This document shows, piece by piece, positions 34,915 through 43,046 of a DNA stretch of 64,000 bases (position 1 is its first letter; the number at the start of each line of letters is the position of its first letter). Source of the DNA: an uncultured Clostridia bacterium (GTDB taxonomy: Bacteria > Bacillota > Clostridia > Lachnospirales > CAG-274); NCBI GenBank assembly GCA_949948985.1, contig CATLIG010000003.1, positions 1-64,000 on the forward strand. Reading direction: 5' to 3'. A program made the position numbers and the translations under genes. The notes beneath the pieces are model-generated. The model saw only the letters and a list, made by a program, of their open reading frames with translations, was not told where the DNA came from and made no database searches.

Positions 34915-35904
34915 TTATTGTATTATACATTTTTTAATAATTATCTGTGCGATAAGGCTGACTCCGTTTTTGTTTACTATTTGTTTTTCGGTTTCGGAAA
35001 TTTGTTTTCTTTTTTCGAAATCGGCCATTAATGAATTGAAAAGGAATAAAAAATCTTGAGGGATTATATCCTCTTCTTTTCCGGCATAAATAAATAAACC
35101 GTTATTCTCGCCGAATTTCATCGGAGCGTTTTGATTTTCGGCTATGGACAGAGATATTTGCGGAACTCCTAAAGAAGCGATTTCATGGGTAGTTCCTCCG
35201 TTTGCCGTTACCGCTAAATCGCATTTTGAAATCAGCTCAGCCATTTTCGGATTCATATGAAGAATTATATTTTTATTGGAAACGGTAAGATTTTTAAGAT
35301 TAGATTTACCTGTTTCTGAAAAGCTGTTTCCAACAGCGACATTAAATGTATAAGGGCAATCCTTTAAAATATTAAGTATTTTTACAGAAGTGTTTTTTGG
35401 ATCCGTGCCGCCCATTGTAATTAAAACATTTTCGGCTTTTTCTTTTACAGCCGTAGGAGATGCGTTTTGAAACTCACTGCGGAGAAGAGCGTATTTCGTT
35501 CCTAAAAGAATTTCACATTCTTTAGGGGTATTGTAAATTAAGTTTTCCGCCATAAAGCATTTATTTATTATTATATCGCAGTCATAATAGCTAAGGCAGT
35601 GCAAATCATCAATATATATGAGCCTGCCGTATTTTTTTCTTAATTCCGAAAGCCTGATTTCGGTCATATCATAGCTGTCAGCAAGCAAAATATCCGCGTC
35701 TATGCCATCCTCCTCATAATATACGTCATATCCTCTTTTTTTTAGTTCATTTACACCTGCCGCATACTCTTTTGAGCTTTTGCTTATGTATACGATGTTA
35801 AATAGATTTTTAACTGCCTCGGCGATTACAAGTGTTCTCATTATATGACCCATACCAAGTAAAAATGAACCAGAACACATTATAGCCATTGTTTTTTTAC
35901 TCAT
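34915..35904 (-). CDS. pseG: PseG-like UDP-sugar hydrolase (pseudaminic acid pathway)
   Basis: A 329-residue protein of the GT-B-like PseG/MurG fold. PseG removes UDP from a diacetamido-trideoxy-altrose to free the sugar used by PseI. GMGHIMR near residues 17-23 is the signature containing the catalytic histidine. VLITMGGTDP and ANGGTTHEIASLGVP form the nucleotide-binding C-terminal half. The start overlaps the stop of the cytidylyltransferase gene (TAATG). It is the last gene of the operon. The assignment to the pseudaminic rather than the legionaminic route rests mainly on the neighbour PseI-like gene. Confidence 0.85.
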   Translation of the reverse strand: MSKKTMAIMCSGSFLLGMGHIMRTLVIAEAVKNLFNIVYISKSSKEYAAGVNELKKRGYDVYYEEDGIDADILLADSYDMTEIRLSELRKKYGRLIYIDDLHCLSYYDCDIIINKCFMAENLIYNTPKECEILLGTKYALLRSEFQNASPTAVKEKAENVLITMGGTDPKNTSVKILNILKDCPYTFNVAVGNSFSETGKSNLKNLTVSNKNIILHMNPKMAELISKCDLAVTANGGTTHEIASLGVPQISLSIAENQNAPMKFGENNGLFIYAGKEEDIIPQDFLFLFNSLMADFEKRKQISETEKQIVNKNGVSLIAQIIIKKCIIQ

Positions 35905-36611
35905 TAAACCAATCCCTTTTCTTTAAGGAGATTATATTTTATTTCAGCCGTTTCCCAATCATCGGCGGTATCTATATCCTGCACTTCCAAATCAGAAAGA
36001 ATTATAGGAACAACTTTTTCTAGGTCAACTCCTTTTTTTTCAATAAATTCTTTTATATTGTAAAAATAAAACTGTCCGGCATCATGGTAGAGTGGTTCTA
36101 AATCCTGAGACCTTTTTGAATAGTTTTCGGGCCACTTATATGTTATTGTGTTATCCTCGCCGATTATAAAACCTCTTTGAGGAGGATAAGAAAATTTTAC
36201 AACAGGAACAACAGAAGAGGCCTTGTTGTTGATTAAAGTATCAAGCCCGAGTTTTAACTTTTTCGTTGTGATAAACGGAGCCGTAGGATATAAGCAACAG
36301 GCATAGTCAAATGTTTTTCCCGTTTTCTCATAGCAGCCGAATACCTCTAATAATACATCGGCGGTTGTGGCAAAGTCGCCGGAGGTTTTTTCACTTCGCA
36401 TAAAGGGAACGTTTGCTCCGGCTTTTTTAGCTGTATAGGCAATCTCTTCGCTGTCTGTAGATACCATAACCTCGTCAAAAATACCGCTGTTTAAAGCTGC
36501 TTTTACAGAATAATTTATTATAGGCTCACCGCAGAAGTTTTTTATGTTTTTATTGGGTATTCTCTTACTTCCGCCGCGGGCAGTTATTATAGCTATTGTT
36601 TTACCGTTCAT
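35904..36611 (-). CDS. pseF: CMP-pseudaminic/N-acylneuraminate cytidylyltransferase
   Basis: A 235-residue enzyme that activates a nonulosonic acid with CTP. The N-terminal ITARGGSKRIPNKNIK holds the CTP loop; DEVMVSTDSEEIA and CCLYPTAPFIT are NeuA/PseF signatures. AGGAGG precedes the ATG. It overlaps the PseG gene by one base and follows the synthase gene by 74 bases. The product would be CMP-pseudaminic acid for transfer to a surface protein or glycan. Confidence 0.88.
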   Translation of the reverse strand: MNGKTIAIITARGGSKRIPNKNIKNFCGEPIINYSVKAALNSGIFDEVMVSTDSEEIAYTAKKAGANVPFMRSEKTSGDFATTADVLLEVFGCYEKTGKTFDYACCLYPTAPFITTKKLKLGLDTLINNKASSVVPVVKFSYPPQRGFIIGEDNTITYKWPENYSKRSQDLEPLYHDAGQFYFYNIKEFIEKKGVDLEKVVPIILSDLEVQDIDTADDWETAEIKYNLLKEKGLV

Positions 36612-36685
36612 TTTTTACCTCCTTATTAATTACCTTTTCGATAACACTTGCAATACCGTCTGACAGGTGTTTTCACGATATGATT

Positions 36686-37738
36686 TTATCGAACCATATT
36701 CCAGCTTAAAGGCGTTCCTTTTTCGTAATTGGACGCGGCTGTTTTTCCTAGGATTTCCTCATAATACATTGTATGAAGTCCTCCGCCGGGTCTTATTGAG
36801 CGGACGTTTTCCTCTGTATAAATGTCTCCTTTTTTTACATCGTGTACAATATATAATGAACGTGAACTGCCTCTTGCTGCCTCCTGTTTTTCAGTTAATG
36901 TATAAGTCGCTTTTCCAAGAGCTTTTTCAAGATTCCTTATTTGAAAAACCATTTGTTTAAATTCTTCCGCCTCCATTGAAAAAGCGGAGTCCACACCGCC
37001 GTCAGAGCGTTTAAGAGTAAAGTGTTTTTCTATTATTTTAGCTCCGAGAGCAACCGCACCCAAGGCTACCTCTGAACCGGGGGAATGGTCTGAAAGACCT
37101 GTTATACATTCAAAGGTTTCTTTCATATTAGGTATTAATCTAAGGTTCATATCCTCGTAAGGAGAGGGATAGGCAGAGGTACATTTTAATAAAGCGACAT
37201 TCTCATTGTTTTCTTCTTTGCAGGTTTTAAGAGCCCGTTCTATATCCTCCAGATGAGCCATACCTGTTGAGATTATTATAGGTTTTTTAGTTTTAGCGGC
37301 TTTCCTTATAAGAGGAATATCGTTAATTTCATAGGACGCTATTTTTATAGCCGGCATATTGATTTTTTCCATAAAATCCACCGCTGTTTTATCAAATGGT
37401 GATGAAAAGCAATCAAGACCTATTTTTTCGGCGTGTTCTTTTAAATCTTTTTGCCATTCCCACGGAGTATACGCTTTCTTATAAAGAGAATACAGGTTTT
37501 TTTCATTTTCCCATAAACCTTTTCCAAGAGAAAAGGCTGGTTTGTTACAGTCTATTGTGATTGTATCGGCAGTATATGTCTGTAATTTTACCGCGTCGGC
37601 GCCGGATTCTTTAACGGCGTCTATTATTTTTAAAGCCCTGTTAAAATCCCCGTTATGATTTCCTGACATTTCAGCGATTATATATACAGAGGAATTCTCT
37701 GAAATCATTTTATTTCCTATGTTAAAAGATTTATTCAT
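36686..37738 (-). CDS. pseI: Pseudaminic acid synthase (NeuB family)
   Basis: A 350-residue synthase that condenses the free sugar with phosphoenolpyruvate. The TIM barrel starts VYIIAEMSGNHNG. GKGLWENEKNLYSLYKKAYTPWEW is the PseI-type substrate segment, and ISTGMAH, ITGLSDHSPG and EKHFTLKRSDGGVDSAFS are family motifs. A C-terminal SAF domain (about 290-350) closes the site. The start at 37738 follows AAGGAGG; 37 upstream codons in frame have no site. The window lacks PseB, PseC and PseH, so those steps must be encoded elsewhere. Confidence 0.9.
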   Translation of the reverse strand: MNKSFNIGNKMISENSSVYIIAEMSGNHNGDFNRALKIIDAVKESGADAVKLQTYTADTITIDCNKPAFSLGKGLWENEKNLYSLYKKAYTPWEWQKDLKEHAEKIGLDCFSSPFDKTAVDFMEKINMPAIKIASYEINDIPLIRKAAKTKKPIIISTGMAHLEDIERALKTCKEENNENVALLKCTSAYPSPYEDMNLRLIPNMKETFECITGLSDHSPGSEVALGAVALGAKIIEKHFTLKRSDGGVDSAFSMEAEEFKQMVFQIRNLEKALGKATYTLTEKQEAARGSSRSLYIVHDVKKGDIYTEENVRSIRPGGGLHTMYYEEILGKTAASNYEKGTPLSWNMVR

Positions 37739-37817
37739 TTTTACCTCCTTGTAATTAAACAATAAAATTGTGGAACATTGTCCCATACTCTGCAAGAACG
37801 TGAAACATAGTTTAATT

Positions 37818-38750
37818 CTATTGTATTTTATTTTCAATAATACTGTCAAGAAAACTACTGATGTTTATATTTAATTTATTAAGAGTTCTTATGACGATAC
37901 TCTGAGGGGTAAAACCCGGTATAGTGTTTACTTCTATAAAATAGACCTGTTCATCTTTTACTATAAAATCAACACAGCAAAAACCATCGCATTCAAATAT
38001 TTTAAAAACTTTTTCGGCTATGTCTTTAATCATTTTCCTTATGAATTCAGGTAATGTTGAAAATTCCAGTTTTGCTGATGTATCAATATATTTAGCGTTA
38101 TAGTCGTAGAATTTCCTGTCTGTCGATATATCAATAACAGGAAGAACATCGAGAGCATTTTTTTTCTGAACAATTACGCAGGTTACTTCTCTGCCTGATA
38201 TAAATTTTTCTATTATAACATCATCGCTGTAGTTTTTAATTATATCTTTTACAGCATTTTTTACTTCTTCTATATCTTCAGCAAGAAAAACACCGATACT
38301 TCCGCCTCCGTTGTTTGGTTTTACAATAACGGGAAAACCAAGCTCTTTTATTTTTTCTTCATAATCTATTATGTTATGTTCTTTTTTTATAAAAACATCA
38401 TCACATACAGGTACTCCGTTATTTTTAAGGACTGTTTTGCACATATTCTTATTCATACAAACAGAGCCGGAAAGAACTTTATTTCCAACAGAGGGAATGT
38501 CAAGACAATTAATAAGTCCCGCAACGGAGCCGTCTTCGCCGTATCCTCCGTGAAGAAGATTGAAAATAAGGTCGGGGGAGAATTCTAAAATATCTTTTAC
38601 CCATTGTATATCTTTTTTTTCAGGTATGGTTATTGATTTTACATTATATTTTTGTGTGTCTATGTGTTTTAAAACTTCTTTGGCGGATTGAAGTGATATT
38701 TCACGCTCGGAAGAGCTTCCGCCTGATAAAACCACAATTCTTGGTTTCAT
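37818..38750 (-). CDS. ddl: D-alanine--D-alanine ligase
   Basis: A 310-residue ATP-grasp ligase that makes the D-Ala-D-Ala end of peptidoglycan precursors. SGGSSSEREISL is the N-terminal signature, HGGYGEDG follows, VIVKPNNGGGSIGV is the ATP-binding loop, and EVNTIPGFTPQS is the C-terminal metal and substrate site. AAGGTGG precedes the ATG. It sits in the minus-strand operon before the pseudaminic genes, an uncommon partner; whether it is the only Ddl of the organism cannot be told. Confidence 0.9.
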   Translation of the reverse strand: MKPRIVVLSGGSSSEREISLQSAKEVLKHIDTQKYNVKSITIPEKKDIQWVKDILEFSPDLIFNLLHGGYGEDGSVAGLINCLDIPSVGNKVLSGSVCMNKNMCKTVLKNNGVPVCDDVFIKKEHNIIDYEEKIKELGFPVIVKPNNGGGSIGVFLAEDIEEVKNAVKDIIKNYSDDVIIEKFISGREVTCVIVQKKNALDVLPVIDISTDRKFYDYNAKYIDTSAKLEFSTLPEFIRKMIKDIAEKVFKIFECDGFCCVDFIVKDEQVYFIEVNTIPGFTPQSIVIRTLNKLNINISSFLDSIIENKIQ

Positions 38751-38817
38751 TTTACCACCTTCCGTTTATATGTTTACAGCAATTCGCAAAATTTTTAGTG
38801 CGAACCAATAAAAGAAT

Positions 38818-39750
38818 TTAAAAAACATTTTTTAAAAGTTCCGCTGACTTTTCCGGAAGAACAGAATTTATATAACATCCTGTAGAAAACTCAAAACCGG
38901 CTATATTTCCTATCCTTGGAATAATCTGAATATAAAAATGCATATATTTATCAAAGTCACATTTATTATAGAGAGGAGATGGAGAATTGTAAAAACATAT
39001 ATTATATGATATCCCATCAATAAGGGTACAAAGACGTTTTACACAATTTCGTATTAGTTTTCCCATGGAATATAGCATTTCGTTATTAAAATATACAATA
39101 TTGCAAATATGCTCTTTAGGTATTATGTACATTTCATAGGGGAATTTGGCATCTTCAGGCACATATGCCATAAAATACTCATTTTCATCAATTATTTGAT
39201 TTTTGAGCGTTTTTTTCAGATTACAGAAATAGCAGGTTCCGTTTTCTCTATAATAATTTTCCAGAATATTTTTTGTCAATTCATATTTGGGAGGAAAAAC
39301 AGACAGAGAAGCAATTTGCCAGTGAGAGTGGGATTGGCTTGCTCCTGCGTTGATTCCCTCGTTTTTAAATACTTGTACGTAAAAAATATTTTTATCGTTT
39401 TGAAGTACCTCTACACGGCTTTTAATAGCTTTGATGACTTCTCCTATATGACTGTCCGTATATTCATATAATCTCTCATCGTGTTTATCGGTGTCTATTA
39501 CAACATCGTGTATACCATAATGAGTCAGGTCGTTTTTTGACACGAAAGGATATTTATTAGGTATGATTCTTATTTTTTTATCTTTGGTTAAAAAAACTTC
39601 TTTTGGGGTCATATAGCTGTTTTCAGGGCAAAATGGGCAGGACTCCACAGGGGTTTTCGAAACGGGAGCTTTTTTGAAATTCTGCGGTCTTTTTGCCCGT
39701 TCTTCCGCAAAAAATATGAGTTCTCCTGTCAAAAAACATTGTCTTACCAT
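38818..39750 (-). CDS. GalT-like nucleotidylyltransferase (HIT superfamily)
   Basis: A 310-residue relative of galactose-1-phosphate uridylyltransferase. CPFCPEN (zinc ligands) is near residue 38. GINAGASQSHSHWQI holds the HxHxQ motif, whose histidine carries the uridyl group. A second zinc-type pair is CYFCNLKK. YMHFYIQIIPR is in the C-terminal half. It may convert galactose-1-phosphate, abundant in pectin side chains, or transfer adenylyl groups as some relatives do. GAGGTG precedes the ATG. First gene of the operon ending with pseG. Confidence 0.8.
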   Translation of the reverse strand: MVRQCFLTGELIFFAEERAKRPQNFKKAPVSKTPVESCPFCPENSYMTPKEVFLTKDKKIRIIPNKYPFVSKNDLTHYGIHDVVIDTDKHDERLYEYTDSHIGEVIKAIKSRVEVLQNDKNIFYVQVFKNEGINAGASQSHSHWQIASLSVFPPKYELTKNILENYYRENGTCYFCNLKKTLKNQIIDENEYFMAYVPEDAKFPYEMYIIPKEHICNIVYFNNEMLYSMGKLIRNCVKRLCTLIDGISYNICFYNSPSPLYNKCDFDKYMHFYIQIIPRIGNIAGFEFSTGCYINSVLPEKSAELLKNVF

Positions 39751-39805
39751 TTTTCAATTCACCTCTTTATTTAAACTGTTTTACAGGTTTTTTACAGCGA
39801 TTCGT

Positions 39806-39903
39806 CAGTCGGCATAGAACTGTGCTAAGTTTTCTTTCATCTGCCTTGTAAAAATAATTTTTATCTCGCCTCCTTTTATCCATTTTCAAGTTGATTGACT
39901 ATA
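39806..39903. repeat. Family 1 repeat, right part
   Basis: CTGCCTTGTAAAAATAATTTTTATCTCGCC through AAGTTGATTGACTATA matches the right 60-90 bases of full-length copies, with a diverged centre. The left end is missing. It lies between the GalT-like and solute-binding protein genes. Confidence 0.65.
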
Positions 39904-39933
39904 ATTTATATAAGCTGAGTGTTGAAAAAAATT

Positions 39934-41562
39934 TTATTGCTGATTGTCACTTATATACCATTTGTGTATATCGTTGTATATATTATCTATAGTAGGGTTT
40001 TTCTCGCCGTGTATGTTTTCATTTGTGAGTATAGCGGAATATTTGAAACATATGCCTGTACAGGGAATTTCCCTGTCTATAAATTTTTGAAGTTCCTCAT
40101 AAGCGGTTTTAAAAGCTTCATCTCCCGATGCTGTTTCTGTTTTTGTTAAAAGCTCGTCCATCTGAGCGCTTGAGTAATTGCATACGTTTATTCCGGAGGA
40201 CATTGCCTGACTTGATAAGAATGGTTTTAGTTCTCCAAGGTTTGAAAGTTTTATTCCTCCTATAAATAAATCAAAATTATCTGATTTAAGAAGGTTTTGA
40301 TATACATCAAACGGCTGTTTGTTTACAGAGCAGTCAAAACCTATTTGATTAAGCTTATCCGAAATTATTGACGCAGCCTCGCACCTTGATTTATTTTCAT
40401 AGTTTACAAGTATTGATATTTTAAGATTGTTTTTTGTATATCCTTTTTTCTCTATTATGTTTGCCGCGTTTTTGATACTATATTTTTTGCTTATGGAATC
40501 TTCTGAATAAAACCACATATTTGGGTTTATTGGTATACGGCTTGTTATTCCGTGGTTAAGGTAAACGTTTTTTGTTATTTCGCCAGAAGGAACAGCCTGT
40601 GAAATTGCCTGACGCACAGAAATATCCGCAAGCAAAGGTTTTTTAAAGTTGTATCCAAGAAACTCAAAATTATTTGTGTCATATTCTTTTATATTTATTT
40701 TTTTGTTTGCGCTGTATTTTCCCCATTCGCTTATATCTGACTGTATAACGTCTGTTACAGCCTGTTCAAAAGCGTAAAGGTCTGTCTGACGGTCTTCTGT
40801 TATTATAACGGATATCTTATCTATATAGGGACTGCCGTTTATACCTTCACATTTTTCAAGAATAAGTTCGTTTGCCTGTCTGTATGACGAAAATTTAAAA
40901 CATCCGTTTCCCATAGGTTTCATACTGACATCACTGTTTATATCTGTTTTATTGGCATAATATGACGATGAAATAACAGGAAAACAAAAGTTGTATATAC
41001 TGTAATAATAAGGTGACGATAACTTTATTGTAATAGTATCACCGTTTTCTGTGTAGGACGAAACGTTTTTAAGAGCGTCTTTGTATATACTTTTATCTCC
41101 AAGTGATTTTATTGTGTCAAGAGAAAATATTACATCTTTTGTTGTTATGTCGGTTCCATCGTGCCATTTAAGTCCGCTTTTTATTTTGATTGTAAGTATA
41201 TCATTTGTAAATACGTAGCTTTCGGCGATATTTGGAACTACCTTTCCGGTATTATCTTTTTTGAAAAGAGGCTCGAACATTATTTTTAAAACTTTATCCA
41301 CAGTTACGTCTTCATTCACAAGAGGGTTTAATGTCTTTGGTATACGCATAGACATTTTAAGTGTGCCTCCATAACGGGGAGATGCATTTTGGCGGGAGGC
41401 TGAGTCTTCTGAGTTTATACTGTCTGTATTATCAGTAATTTCTGTAGGATTTTCATATGTGATATCTGTAACTTGTATAAGTGTATTTTCTTCGGTATTG
41501 TCTGTACATCCGAATAGAAAAAGCGCCGATAGGGCTATTACAATATAATGAAATTTTTTCAT
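39934..41562 (-). CDS. Peptide/oligosaccharide ABC transporter solute-binding lipoprotein (SBP_bac_5)
   Basis: A 542-residue lipoprotein: MKKFHYIVIALSALFLFGC gives a lipobox with Cys near residue 19. A Ser/Thr/Asn/Glu-rich tether follows, then family 5 solute-binding sequence (GTLKMSMRIPKTLNPLVNEDVTVDKV, KWHDGTDITTKDVIFSLD). These proteins bind peptides, nickel complexes or oligosaccharides. No permease or ATPase genes are adjacent, so it is an orphan binding protein here. GGAGG precedes the ATG. Confidence 0.85.
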   Translation of the reverse strand: MKKFHYIVIALSALFLFGCTDNTEENTLIQVTDITYENPTEITDNTDSINSEDSASRQNASPRYGGTLKMSMRIPKTLNPLVNEDVTVDKVLKIMFEPLFKKDNTGKVVPNIAESYVFTNDILTIKIKSGLKWHDGTDITTKDVIFSLDTIKSLGDKSIYKDALKNVSSYTENGDTITIKLSSPYYYSIYNFCFPVISSSYYANKTDINSDVSMKPMGNGCFKFSSYRQANELILEKCEGINGSPYIDKISVIITEDRQTDLYAFEQAVTDVIQSDISEWGKYSANKKINIKEYDTNNFEFLGYNFKKPLLADISVRQAISQAVPSGEITKNVYLNHGITSRIPINPNMWFYSEDSISKKYSIKNAANIIEKKGYTKNNLKISILVNYENKSRCEAASIISDKLNQIGFDCSVNKQPFDVYQNLLKSDNFDLFIGGIKLSNLGELKPFLSSQAMSSGINVCNYSSAQMDELLTKTETASGDEAFKTAYEELQKFIDREIPCTGICFKYSAILTNENIHGEKNPTIDNIYNDIHKWYISDNQQ

Positions 41563-41652
41563 AATAACCTCCGTGATTTTGTCGGTATGGCAAAAGCGTG
41601 ATTATAGCTTTTGCCGCGTTTAACTTGAAATTTTTTTAAATTTAAAGTGTTG

Positions 41653-42234
41653 CTATTTTTTTTGAATAAAAGGCAGTTTTAAAATATATTTATAAAATTT
41701 TTCAGCGGCGTTTACTTTTTTTACATAATCCTCGGTTTCTTTAAACGGTATTCTGGAGAGGGTTTTTCCATCCTTGGAATATTCCTCATCGGAAAGCCAT
41801 TTAGCTATGTTTCCTGTACCGGCATTATACGCCGCCAGCATAAGAGTTCTATTGTTATCATATTTTTCTTTAAGCCATGAAATATATCGGCAGCCTATAT
41901 GAATATTAAGTTCAGGGTCGTATATTTTCTCATAGTCGTAATTTTCTATGGGTTCTTTTGAGTTTATCCAATCCGCTGTGCTTTGCATAAGCTGCATAAG
42001 ACCTTTAGCGCCTTTTTTTGAGGTTTCGTTTTTATCAAAGCCACTTTCAGTGTTTATTACAGCGCAGACAAGCGCAGGAGAAAGATTATATTTTTCCGAA
42101 TATTTATTTATTAAGTTTATATATTTTACGGGATAAAAATATAATACAAAACCCATGACCAAAAGGATTATAATAATAAAAGCGATAAATGCTTTTACAT
42201 ATGGAAAATGTCTTTTTTCCTGAGCGTTTTTCAT
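41653..42234 (-). CDS. Lytic transglycosylase, SLT family
   Basis: A protein of about 193 residues. One N-terminal membrane helix (FIAFIIIILLVMGFVLYF) anchors it; then the Slt70-type domain follows with VCAVINTESGFDKN, where the glutamate in NTES is the catalytic acid, and GLMQLMQSTADW, then LAAYNAGTGNIAKWL. It cleaves peptidoglycan glycan strands outside the membrane. The ATG at 42234 (eight bases from AGGGAG) is preferred to the one at 42240, which is too close. It probably shares a transcript with coaE, 64 bases upstream. Confidence 0.88.
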   Translation of the reverse strand: MKNAQEKRHFPYVKAFIAFIIIILLVMGFVLYFYPVKYINLINKYSEKYNLSPALVCAVINTESGFDKNETSKKGAKGLMQLMQSTADWINSKEPIENYDYEKIYDPELNIHIGCRYISWLKEKYDNNRTLMLAAYNAGTGNIAKWLSDEEYSKDGKTLSRIPFKETEDYVKKVNAAEKFYKYILKLPFIQKK

Positions 42235-42304
42235 TAACATATCTCCCTTTATTGTGAAAACATTATTTTGATTTTTTTATTATCAATAAAATTGCTGTAG
42301 GCTT

Positions 42305-42904
42305 TTAAAATTCAAAAGTCAGTTTTTCAAGGACTGCTTTTTTAAGCTCTGAAACGGAAATATTATTGTTTTCTATTACAATATCCGCGTAAGGAACTAA
42401 TTTTTCCTGTGGGGTTTGACTGTTAAGCCTTTTTTTCGCGTAATCTGTTTTTATATTATCTCTTTTTATTATTCTGTCAAGGCGGATTTTTTCATCAGCA
42501 CAAACTACCCATACTTCATTTGAAACAGAGTTTAACCCTGATTCTATAAGAAGAGGAGCGTCAATAACTATAAATTTATAACTGTCGGTTTTTTTAGATA
42601 TTGAGTCTATTTCATCAGAAATTTTTCTCAAAATATATTTTAAGTTTATCTCGTTTAAAGTGTTTAATTTTTTACTGTCTGAAAAAACAATGTTTCCAAG
42701 TTTTTTTCTGTCTATCTGTCCATCGGAAGAAAGTATTTCCTTTCCAAAAGCTTCTTTTATTTCATTATATGCGGGAGTTTCTTTTTTTATATTTTCATGA
42801 GCTATTTTATCAGCGTCTATTACATACCCGCCGTTTTCGGCGAAAATCTGAGAAACGGTGCTTTTTCCGCTTCCTGAGTTTCCTGTAAGACCTATTATTT
42901 TCAT
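42305..42904 (-). CDS. coaE: Dephospho-CoA kinase
   Basis: A 199-residue enzyme for the last step of CoA synthesis. The P-loop GLTGNSGSGKST is at residues 5-16; DADKIAHE and VIDAPLLIESGL are family signatures, and the lid region holds CADEKIRLDRIIKRD. GGAGA precedes the ATG. It follows polA, a frequent arrangement in Firmicutes, though two repeat fragments lie between them here. Confidence 0.92.
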   Translation of the reverse strand: MKIIGLTGNSGSGKSTVSQIFAENGGYVIDADKIAHENIKKETPAYNEIKEAFGKEILSSDGQIDRKKLGNIVFSDSKKLNTLNEINLKYILRKISDEIDSISKKTDSYKFIVIDAPLLIESGLNSVSNEVWVVCADEKIRLDRIIKRDNIKTDYAKKRLNSQTPQEKLVPYADIVIENNNISVSELKKAVLEKLTFEF

Positions 42905-42930
42905 ATATAAATTCTCCGTTTTGCTTTTTT

Positions 42931-43024
42931 TAAGTTGATTGACTGTAGTTGTTTTATTAGACCTGTTCTAAATCTACGCAATATTTCTTGTCAATCGTTA
43001 TCACTCAGGTTATTGAACAGGTCT
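42931..43024. repeat. Family 1 end followed by a short family 2 element
   Basis: TAAGTTGATTGACTGTA at 42931-42947 is a lone family 1 end. Family 2 ends AGACCTGTTC (42959) and GAACAGGTCT (43015-43024) enclose a 66-bp short copy. Together they fill the polA-coaE gap. Confidence 0.65.
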
Positions 43025-43046
43025 GTTGCTGTAATAACAGATATAT

